Shown in pieces: positions 26,816-33,233 of a DNA stretch of 56,702 bases. The stretch's first letter is position 1. Each line of letters starts with the position of its first letter. Position numbers and translations under genes: made by a program. The notes beneath the pieces are model-generated. The model ran no database searches. It saw only the letters and a list, made by a program, of their open reading frames with translations, and was not told the origin of the DNA. The stretch is from Amycolatopsis alkalitolerans (GTDB lineage Bacteria; Actinomycetota; Actinomycetes; Mycobacteriales; Pseudonocardiaceae), in assembly GCF_006152065.1 (NCBI RefSeq), contig NZ_VDFW01000040.1:1-56702 (forward strand), read 5' to 3'.

Positions 26816-27894
26816 TAGCAGTCGCTCGAGAACCGGATCGAGGAGTCGGGGAGCACCATCTCGGGCCACACCCGGACGCCGTGCAACAGTTCGCACCCGG
26901 CGCCGACGGTCGCCCCGTCGCCGAGCACCACACCCCGCAGGACGGCGCCCTTGCCCACGTGCGCGCCCGCACCCAGCACGGAATCCTCGACCACCGCGTC
27001 CTCGGCCACCGTCACCCGATCGAACACCACCGAGCCCATGACCTGTGCACCCGCGGTGATCGCGGCCCCGGCACCAATGGTCGAACCGCCACCCACAACC
27101 GCGCCATCGTCGACCTTCGCGCCGTCGAGCACGAGCGACTCGCCCACGGGCCCCGGCAGGGCCGAGGTCGGGGCCACCCCACGGACGAGGTCGGCCGAAC
27201 CGCGCACGAACGCCTCGGGAGTGCCGACGTCCAGCCAGTACGACGCGTCGACGAACCCGTGCACGTGTGCCCCGGCGGCGAGCAGGCCGGGGAACGTCTC
27301 GCGCTCGACCGACACGCGGCGGCCCGCGGGAATGGACTCGACCACTGACCGGCGGAAGACGTAGCAGCCGGCGTTGATCTGATCCGTCGGCGGGTTCGGC
27401 GTCTTCTCGAGGAAGGCCGTCACCCGGCCGTTTTCGTCCGTGGGCACCGAACCGAAACGGCTCGGGTCGGCCACGCGCTGCAGATGCAGGGTGACGTCGG
27501 CGGAGGCTTCGCAGTGCGCTCGGATGAGCGCGCCGAGGTCGGCCCCGGACAGGATGTCGCCGTTGAAGATCACCGCGTGCTCGGCGCGAAGGCGGTCGTA
27601 GACGTTGCGGATCGCGCCGCCGGTGTCCAGCGGTTCGTCCTCGACCACGTATTCCATTTCGAGGCCGAGCGAAGCCCCGTCACCGAAGAACTCCTCGAAG
27701 ACCTCGGCGCGGTAAGAAGTGCCGAGCACGACGTGCGTGATGCCCGCGGCCCGGATCCGGGACAGCAGGTGTGTCAGGAACGGCACGCCCGCGGTCGGCA
27801 GCATGGGCTTGGGCGCGGACAACGTGAGCGGGCGCAGGCGGGTGCCCCTGCCACCCACGAGCACCACGGCGTCCACGTCTCGTGTTGGCGTCAC
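26815..27894 (-). CDS. NDP-sugar pyrophosphorylase, probable mannose-1-phosphate guanylyltransferase
   Basis: A 359-aa nucleotidyltransferase. The N-terminal domain has VLVGGRGTRLRPLTLSAPKP and FNGDILSGADL; the C-terminal 110 residues are a left-handed beta-helix (GGGSTIGAGAAITAGAQVMG). This matches actinobacterial GDP-mannose pyrophosphorylase (called ManB, Rv3264c in M. tuberculosis, from memory), which supplies GDP-Man for mannolipids and glycans. Glucose-1-phosphate thymidylyltransferase is a less likely alternative. GTG 27894 follows GGAGGAAGTT. It sits upstream of the glycosylase gene and near wbbL, as in mycobacteria. Confidence 0.85.
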   Translation of the reverse strand: MTPTRDVDAVVLVGGRGTRLRPLTLSAPKPMLPTAGVPFLTHLLSRIRAAGITHVVLGTSYRAEVFEEFFGDGASLGLEMEYVVEDEPLDTGGAIRNVYDRLRAEHAVIFNGDILSGADLGALIRAHCEASADVTLHLQRVADPSRFGSVPTDENGRVTAFLEKTPNPPTDQINAGCYVFRRSVVESIPAGRRVSVERETFPGLLAAGAHVHGFVDASYWLDVGTPEAFVRGSADLVRGVAPTSALPGPVGESLVLDGAKVDDGAVVGGGSTIGAGAAITAGAQVMGSVVFDRVTVAEDAVVEDSVLGAGAHVGKGAVLRGVVLGDGATVGAGCELLHGVRVWPEMVLPDSSIRFSSDC

Positions 27895-28035
27895 AACTTC
27901 CTCCCGTTGGTGGGCACCTGCCGGGCGACAAGCCGCGCGATTTGCTGACGGCGGGGCCCCCGAGGGCCTACCCTAGACAGCACACGGGCGGCCCTGGTCG
28001 GAGAGGGCCTCAGGTCGAGTCGGGAGGCCGAGGGG

Positions 28036-28383
28036 ATGGACCCCCGCGAGCGAGCGGACGCGTTGCTGGCCCGGGCACGGGCGCGCGGCGCCTTCGTGGT
28101 GACGCCCGAGGACGCGGTCTCGCCGATGGACGCAGCGAACACGCAGCAGATCCCGCGTTCGGTCGTGGACAGGATCGATCGCGACGAGGATCCGGATACC
28201 ACCGCTGTCGTGCCTTCGTCCGTGATCGACTCGGTGCAGGGCAGCCTCGCCGAGAAGCCGGGCACGAGGGTTATGCCGCCGGTCGCCAGGGAGCCGCAGG
28301 AGGAAGAGGTCGAGGGCCTCATCCCGACTACCACCAAGGTCACTGGCCGCTCCGACCTTTCCCGCCGTCTCGAAGGTCTCTGA
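28036..28383 (+). CDS. Conserved-looking hypothetical, hydrophilic 115-aa protein
   Basis: No family recognised. It is highly charged and probably disordered apart from the N-terminal helix (MDPRERADALLARARARGAF). Two related segments stand out, QQIPRSVVDRID and AVVPSSVIDSVQ, an internal [IV]PxSV[VI]D repeat. ATG 28036 is preceded by GGGAGG and GAGGGG. A TACCCT box near 27970 could be its -10. It is convergent with wbbL (2 bp between stops). Codon use is normal for the region, which supports a real gene. Confidence 0.7.
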   Translation: MDPRERADALLARARARGAFVVTPEDAVSPMDAANTQQIPRSVVDRIDRDEDPDTTAVVPSSVIDSVQGSLAEKPGTRVMPPVAREPQEEEVEGLIPTTTKVTGRSDLSRRLEGL

Positions 28384-28385
28384 CG

Positions 28386-29246
28386 TTACCGGCCGCGGGT
28401 CTCGAGCTTGAGCCGCAGCGCAAGGCCGAGCTTGATCGCGGCGAGCACCGGTTTCCAGGCCGGGCCGCGGTGACGGTCGGCGAGGTAGCGGTACGCGCTT
28501 TCGTGGTGCGCGGCCAGCATCTTCTTCGGTGCCCGGGATGTCGCCTTGCCGCCGATATGCGTTACCGCCGCCGAAGGCACGTACACGTTCTGCCAGCCGG
28601 CGCGGCCGATGCGGTCGCCGAGATCGACGTCCTCGAAGTACATGAAGTAGCGCGAGTCGAACCCGTCGACCGAATCGAAGGCCTCGCGGCGCAGCAACTG
28701 GCAGGAGCCGGAAAGCCAGCCGGAGACGCGTTCGACGGGGGTGCGTTCCTGGCGGTAGGCGCGGGTCCACGGGTTGGCGGGCCAGACCTTGCCGAACACG
28801 GCGTGCCCGATACCGCGACCGAGCGAGGGCAGCAGGCGGGCCGAGGGGTAGACGGTGCCGTCGGTCTCGCGGATGAGCGGCCCGAACGCGCCCCCGCGCG
28901 GCCAGCGCCCGGCGGCTTCGAGGAGCACGTCGAGTGAGCCGGGCTCCCATTCGAGGTCGGGGTTGACGATGACGACCCAGCCGTAGCTCTCGTCGAGCTC
29001 GGCCACGCCCCGGTTCGCGCCGCCGCCGTAGCCGAGGTTCTCGCCGATGCGCAGCAGGTGCACGTACTCCCGCTCCGCGGCCCGGTCGAGGGCGTCGTCG
29101 GTGGAGTCGTTGTCCGCGAGCACGACCCGGACGTCGCGTGTCGTCGCCTTCTCGAGCGTGTCGAGGAACCGGGCCAGGTCGTCGCCCGGGAAGTAGGTCA
29201 CCACGACGACGGCGAGCCCGTCGCCATAACGTGTCGGCTCGGTCAC
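28386..29246 (-). CDS. wbbL: Rhamnosyltransferase WbbL, family 2 glycosyltransferase
   Basis: A 286-aa GT2 enzyme. Motifs: AVVVVTYFPGDDLARFL, VLADNDSTDDALD, IGENLGYGGGANRGV, IVNPDLEWEPGSLD (DxD-like) and FDSRYFMYFEDVDLGDRI. It closely matches the mycobacterial enzyme that adds L-rhamnose to GlcNAc-PP-decaprenol, building the linker between peptidoglycan and arabinogalactan. GTG 29246 is chosen because CACAAT (29259 to 29254) lies 7 nt upstream; ATG 29255 is a 3-codon longer alternative that would overlap the -10. rmlD and rmlB, which make its dTDP-rhamnose donor, are about 7.5 kb away. Confidence 0.88.
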   Translation of the reverse strand: MTEPTRYGDGLAVVVVTYFPGDDLARFLDTLEKATTRDVRVVLADNDSTDDALDRAAEREYVHLLRIGENLGYGGGANRGVAELDESYGWVVIVNPDLEWEPGSLDVLLEAAGRWPRGGAFGPLIRETDGTVYPSARLLPSLGRGIGHAVFGKVWPANPWTRAYRQERTPVERVSGWLSGSCQLLRREAFDSVDGFDSRYFMYFEDVDLGDRIGRAGWQNVYVPSAAVTHIGGKATSRAPKKMLAAHHESAYRYLADRHRGPAWKPVLAAIKLGLALRLKLETRGR

Positions 29247-29307
29247 CCGGGTCATTGTGCCGGGTTCGCACACGGTGTCGCGCGGGGGTGCGCCCTGCGC
29301 CGGAGGG

Positions 29308-29358
29308 CAGACAGTGCAAAGCCCGTGAGACGACCGTCCGGACGCGTCACGGGCTCAC
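29308..29358. repeat. 51-bp direct repeat, copy 1 (terminator-like hairpin)
   Basis: Identical to copy 2 (29970-30020) except T/C at position 8 (29315). Within it AGCCCGTGA pairs with TCACGGGCT, with a palindromic CGTCCGGACG in the loop region. On the minus strand the stem is followed by TTTGC, so it resembles an intrinsic terminator in that direction. This copy sits 62 bp upstream of the wbbL start, on the left side of the DUF3800 gene. Confidence 0.9.
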
Positions 29359-29447
29359 AGCCGACCACGCCATTCTGACGCGTTACCACTCCGCGTCACC
29401 CCGCGACCGCGCGCAAAGTTGTCGCACCCGCACGCCACGATGTCCGG

Positions 29448-29990
29448 GTGCCAGTAGACGCGTTCATCGACGAGTCCGGACGGGACCGCCGCTACTTCAT
29501 CTGCGTCGCGATCATCGACCCGGCCGCACTCGCACCTGCGCGAAAGCGGTTGTCGGGATTGCTGCTGCCCGGCCAGCGAGAGCTGCATTTCAAGACGGAG
29601 AAACCACCTCGGAGGCGATTGCTCGCCGACCGGATCGCGGAACTGCCACTCGCGACGTTCATCTACGAAACCGGTCGCACGCCGAAGACCGAGGAACAGG
29701 ACCGTCAAAGGTGCCTCGAACAGGTGGTGCACGACCTCGTCGAGCTGGATGCGCACCGAATGGTGCTGGACAGCCGCGATCATCGCGACAAGCACGACAG
29801 GGCGACGATCTACCGGGCGCTCGGCCAGAAAACCGACCTGACACACACGCACCTGAATTCGACATCCGCCCCGCTGCTGTGGATCCCCGATGCCGTGGCC
29901 TGGTGTTATGGCGCGGGCGGTGACTGGCGCCGCCGAGTCATGCCGATCGTGTCCAAGGTGATCAAGGTCCAGACAGCGCAAAGCCCGTGA
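29448..29990 (+). CDS. DUF3800 domain protein, cassette-borne
   Basis: A 180-aa protein beginning MPVDAFIDESGRDRRYFICV; the FIDESG opening is the DUF3800 signature. Later DxS/D positions (RMVLDSRDH, Asp108; LLWIPDAVAW, Asp148) together with Asp8/Glu9 could form an RNase H-like acidic site. DUF3800 proteins are unassigned but often occur in mobile or defence contexts. GTG 29448 follows CACGAT at 6 nt (leaderless). The last six residues (QTAQSP) and the stop are encoded by repeat copy 2, beginning exactly at codon 175. It is the only plus-strand gene between two minus-strand glycosyltransferases. Confidence 0.85.
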   Translation: MPVDAFIDESGRDRRYFICVAIIDPAALAPARKRLSGLLLPGQRELHFKTEKPPRRRLLADRIAELPLATFIYETGRTPKTEEQDRQRCLEQVVHDLVELDAHRMVLDSRDHRDKHDRATIYRALGQKTDLTHTHLNSTSAPLLWIPDAVAWCYGAGGDWRRRVMPIVSKVIKVQTAQSP

Positions 29991-30020
29991 GACGACCGTC
30001 CGGACGCGTCACGGGCTCAC
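29970..30020. repeat. 51-bp direct repeat, copy 2 (terminator-like hairpin)
   Basis: Second copy, 50 of 51 bases identical to 29308-29358. It begins within the DUF3800 coding region and lies 37 bp beyond the stop of the minus-strand GT4 gene at 30058, where a terminator would be expected. Copy-to-copy offset is 662 bp, so one repeat plus the DUF3800 gene forms the unit. Confidence 0.9.
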
Positions 30021-30057
30021 TTCTCGGCCCTAAGGGGGCCTCGCATCACCAAGCCTA

Positions 30058-31206
30058 TCACTCCCGCCGGTGGGCCTGCCATGCCTTTCCGTACACCTCA
30101 CGGTGCCGTTCAGCGCTCATGGCCCAGGAGAACTCCTTCGCCCGCCGCACGGCTGCTTCGGCCAGGTCCGCACATCGCGCCGGGTCGTCCAGGAGTTCCG
30201 AGAGGGCCGCCGCCACGTCGCCCGCGCCGACGCCGCAGTACGCCACCGCGTCACCACCGACCTCCGGCAAGGACAGCCGCCGCGTGGTCAGGACGCACGC
30301 ACCGCAGGCCATGGCCTCCAGCACGGGCAGGCCGAACCCCTCCCCGAGGCTCGGGTACGCCACCAGCTCCGCCCCGCCAAGGAACCCGGCCAGCGTCTCG
30401 AACGGCAGGTACCCGGCCCGGATCACCCGCAGCCGCAGCGGCGCCGCCTCCAGGGCCTTCTCGACCTGCGTGTCCCAGCCCGGCTGGCCCGCGAGCACGA
30501 GCGCGGGCGGGTCCGGCCTGTGCTCGACCGCCTTCGCGAAACCGCGGATCAGGGCCGGCACGTTCTTCCGCGGCTCGAGCGCGCCGAGGAACGCGACGTA
30601 CGGCGTGGTCTCCAGGCCGATCGCCGCGCGCGCCGCCTCGATCTCGGTGGCCGAGGGCGGGTGGAACCGCTCCACGTCCACGCCGTGTTCGATGATCTCC
30701 AGCGCCCGCGGCCGCGCCCGCGTCACGCGCATCAGCTCGTTCGCCGTCGCGCGGCTCGGCACGATGCACATCGTCGCTCGCCGCAGCGCCGCGGTCGTCC
30801 AACCGCGAAAGAACCGGGCCTTCACCGACGAGTGCAGCACGGCATCGGTGAAGAACGTCGCGTCGTGCAGGGTGACCACCGAAGCGGCCGGGCTGGCGAG
30901 CGGCATCGTGTAGTGCGGAGAGTGCACGACTTGGATGTTCAGCCGTCGCGCGAGCATCGGCAGCGTGGTCTGCTCCCACGCGAGCCGCGCCGTCCTGGTG
31001 ACCGTGGACGGGCCCGCCGGCACGATGCGCGACCGGGGGGCGAGCCTCGCGTACAGCTCCGCGTCCCGCGGCTGGCACACCACGCTGACCGGGGCCCCGT
31101 CGGCGTCCAGCGCCTGCGCGAGGGAATCGACATAGCGACCTACTCCACCCCGGTCCGCGGGCACGGCGGTGGCATCGATCAGGACGCTCGGTTCGCCTCT
31201 TCCCAC
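30058..31206 (-). CDS. Family 4 glycosyltransferase
   Basis: A 382-aa GT-B enzyme. N-terminal acceptor-side motif VPADRGGVGRYVDSLAQALD; C-terminal donor-side motifs FLGALEPRKNVPALIRGFAK and PSLGEGFGLPVLEAMACGAC, the EX7E of GT4. It would transfer a sugar from an NDP donor (often mannose or rhamnose in this group) at the cytoplasmic face. GTG 31206 is leaderless: TACTCT (31218 to 31213) then 6 nt. It is first in a five-gene glycosyltransferase block. Specific linkage unknown. Confidence 0.87.
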   Translation of the reverse strand: MGRGEPSVLIDATAVPADRGGVGRYVDSLAQALDADGAPVSVVCQPRDAELYARLAPRSRIVPAGPSTVTRTARLAWEQTTLPMLARRLNIQVVHSPHYTMPLASPAASVVTLHDATFFTDAVLHSSVKARFFRGWTTAALRRATMCIVPSRATANELMRVTRARPRALEIIEHGVDVERFHPPSATEIEAARAAIGLETTPYVAFLGALEPRKNVPALIRGFAKAVEHRPDPPALVLAGQPGWDTQVEKALEAAPLRLRVIRAGYLPFETLAGFLGGAELVAYPSLGEGFGLPVLEAMACGACVLTTRRLSLPEVGGDAVAYCGVGAGDVAAALSELLDDPARCADLAEAAVRRAKEFSWAMSAERHREVYGKAWQAHRRE

Positions 31207-31248
31207 CCGTGCAGAGTACGACCGTTCGAAGTCCGTTTGGTCAGGAAC

Positions 31249-32268
31249 TCACAATCTCGGCCGTTCGTGAATCGCCCAGACCGCCTCCGCCGCCCGCTCC
31301 CACGAGAATTCCGCGGCCCGTGCCCGGCCCGCCGCGACCAACTCGGGCCGCGGCGAGGAGAGCACCTCCCGCAGGGCCGCCGCCAGCGCCTTCGCGTCCC
31401 CGCGCGGGACGCAGACGCCCGCGCCCCCGGCGACTTCGACGAGGGCAGGCGCGTCCGAGTGCACGACGGGCACCCCGGCGGCCAGCGCTTCCAGCACGGG
31501 CAGGCCGAACCCCTCGGCGAGGCTCGGCGCCGCGAGCACGCCGGCCTGCCGCAGCACAGTCGCCAACTCGGCGTCCGGCAACCGGCCCAGCACCCGGACG
31601 TCGACGCCGTCGCGCCGCACCGAGACCCCGCCCCAGCCCGGCTGGCCGACCAGAACCAAAGGCACATCCAGCTCCGCCATCGCGTCGAGGAGCACGTCGA
31701 CGCCCTTGCGCGGTTCGAGTGTGCCGACCGCGAGTACGTAACGTCCTGGCAGGTCGGGAACGTCAACGCCGGTCGCCAGCGCGGGCGCGACGCCGTGCCC
31801 GGCCACGTGCACCGGCACCCGCACCGGCACCCATCGGCGGAGGTCCTCGGCGACCGCCCGCGTCGGCACGACCAGCCCGCGTGCCCGCCGCGCCGCCCGC
31901 CGGATCATCGCCCGGTGCCAGGCGACGCCGCGCGGGGTCAGCGTCTCGGGATGGGTCCACGGCACGGTGTCGTGCACGGTCACCGAGACCCGCCCGCGCG
32001 GCGGCGCGAGGGGTGTCGTGGCGTGGACGGCATCGCCGCCCGGCCAGTACCGCAGCCCCAGCTGCCACGCGCCGACCAGCGCCCGGGGCGACAGCGGCAG
32101 CATCCGGACGCCCTCGACCCCCACGTCATGGCGGGCCACGACGCCGGTGACCTCCCAGCCGGGCGGGGCGGTGGCGGCCAGCGCGCGCAGCAGTTCGGCG
32201 GTGTAGCGGCCCGTCCCGCCGGGGACCGGCGCCAGCAGCTGCTCGGCGATGACCACGAGTTCCGGCAC
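31249..32268 (-). CDS. Family 4 glycosyltransferase
   Basis: A 339-aa GT4 enzyme, paralogous to the 30058-31206 gene. Motifs: PVPGGTGRYTAELLRALA, VGTLEPRKGVDVLLDAM and PSLAEGFGLPVLEALAAG (EX7E). GTG 32268 is chosen because CACAAT (32281 to 32276) ends 7 nt upstream; the open frame extends 71 codons into the divergent gene and is rejected. Its promoter shares bases with that of the divergent GT2 gene. The 3' end is 42 bp before the start of the next GT4 gene. Confidence 0.87.
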   Translation of the reverse strand: MPELVVIAEQLLAPVPGGTGRYTAELLRALAATAPPGWEVTGVVARHDVGVEGVRMLPLSPRALVGAWQLGLRYWPGGDAVHATTPLAPPRGRVSVTVHDTVPWTHPETLTPRGVAWHRAMIRRAARRARGLVVPTRAVAEDLRRWVPVRVPVHVAGHGVAPALATGVDVPDLPGRYVLAVGTLEPRKGVDVLLDAMAELDVPLVLVGQPGWGGVSVRRDGVDVRVLGRLPDAELATVLRQAGVLAAPSLAEGFGLPVLEALAAGVPVVHSDAPALVEVAGGAGVCVPRGDAKALAAALREVLSSPRPELVAAGRARAAEFSWERAAEAVWAIHERPRL

Positions 32269-32290
32269 GAGCCGTATTGTGCTCGCCGTG
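32266..32290. promoter_or_regulatory. Symmetric, shared -10 driving two divergent leaderless genes
   Basis: The starts GTG 32268 (minus) and GTG 32288 (plus) are separated by 19 bp. TATTGT (32275-32280) is a plus-strand -10 ending 7 nt before one start; CACAAT (32281 to 32276, minus) ends 7 nt before the other. The two boxes share five base pairs, so one melted region could launch polymerase either way. Functional use is inferred from spacing. Confidence 0.6.
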
Positions 32291-33196
32291 ACCGAGGTGA
32301 GCTCGACGGTGGTGGTCGTGACATGGCGCGGCGCCGGGCACATCACCGCCTGCCTCGACGCGCTGGCTGCCCAGGATCGTCCACATCGGACCCTGGTGGT
32401 GGACAACGCGTCCGACGACGGCACGGCACGGCTGCTCGCCGAGCACCCGTCGAAGCCGCAGGTCGTCCGCCTGCCCCGCAACGCCGGCTACGCGGGCGCG
32501 ATGGCGGCGGCGCTGTCGCTTGTGGACACCCCGCTGATGGCCTGGCTCAACGACGACGCCGTACCGGATCCGGCGTGGCTCGGCACGCTGGAGGACGCGC
32601 TCGGCACCGCGGCCGCCGCGAGCGCCCGGCTCGATCGGCCGGACGGCGCGCCGCAGTCTGTCGGCGTCCGGCTCACCGCGGACGGTTACGGCGCGGACGC
32701 GCTCGGCGAACCCGTGTTCGGCTTCTGCGGGGGCGCCGCGCTTGTGCGCACCGGCATCCTGCGTGCCGTCGGGGGCGTCCCGGCGAGCTTCTTCTGCTAC
32801 TACGAGGACACCGACACGGCGTGGCGGCTGCGCCTTGCCGGGCACGAAATTCTCGCCGTCCCCGCGGCGCGTGTGACCCACCGTCACGGAGTGAGCACTC
32901 AACCGGGTTCACCGCGGTTTCACCGGTGGAACGAACGCAACCGGCTGCTCATGCTCCTGCGGTGCGCGCCCGCCGCCGTCGCCGCCCGCGAACTGGCGCG
33001 GTTCGCCGCGATCACGGCCGCCCTCCCGCTGCGCCGTAACCCACCGCGCGCCGGGAACTTCCGCCTGTCCCTGCGTGCTCGGGTGCTCGCCGAAGTGCTG
33101 CTCAGGCTGCCCGCCACCCTCCGTGCCCGCCGCCGGATCGGCCGGTTCGCCACCATCGGACGAGGGCAGGTCTGGCGAAACTGGACACCTCGCTAG
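32288..33196 (+). CDS. Family 2 glycosyltransferase
   Basis: A 302-aa GT-A enzyme: VVVTWRGAGHITACLDAL, LVVDNASDDGTARLLAEH, AWLNDDAVPDPAWL (the DxD-equivalent NDD) and FFCYYEDTDTAWRLRLAGHE. This rhamnosyltransferase-like pattern is shared with WbbL. The C-terminal 80 residues are basic and hydrophobic (ARELARFAAITAALPLRRNP), perhaps membrane-associating. Leaderless GTG 32288. It precedes the 834-aa bifunctional gene by 37 bp and is likely in its transcript. Confidence 0.86.
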   Translation: MTEVSSTVVVVTWRGAGHITACLDALAAQDRPHRTLVVDNASDDGTARLLAEHPSKPQVVRLPRNAGYAGAMAAALSLVDTPLMAWLNDDAVPDPAWLGTLEDALGTAAAASARLDRPDGAPQSVGVRLTADGYGADALGEPVFGFCGGAALVRTGILRAVGGVPASFFCYYEDTDTAWRLRLAGHEILAVPAARVTHRHGVSTQPGSPRFHRWNERNRLLMLLRCAPAAVAARELARFAAITAALPLRRNPPRAGNFRLSLRARVLAEVLLRLPATLRARRRIGRFATIGRGQVWRNWTPR

Positions 33197-33233
33197 TCTC
33201 TCCCCAGCATCAAGTCGAGCTGGAGGGCGCGCG

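Noticed and set aside
29308..30020. Integron gene cassette with attC sites
   Set aside because: The organisation is similar (one gene plus a hairpin site) but the RYYYAAC/GTTRRRY core boxes of attC are absent and no integron integrase is seen; the mechanism is left open.
29308..30020. Insertion sequence
   Set aside because: DUF3800 is not a transposase, the ends are direct not inverted repeats, and 51 bp is too long for a target duplication.
30070..33039. A 989-codon open frame on the plus strand
   Set aside because: Antisense to two GT4 genes whose motifs are clear; composition is arginine/proline rich and without domains.
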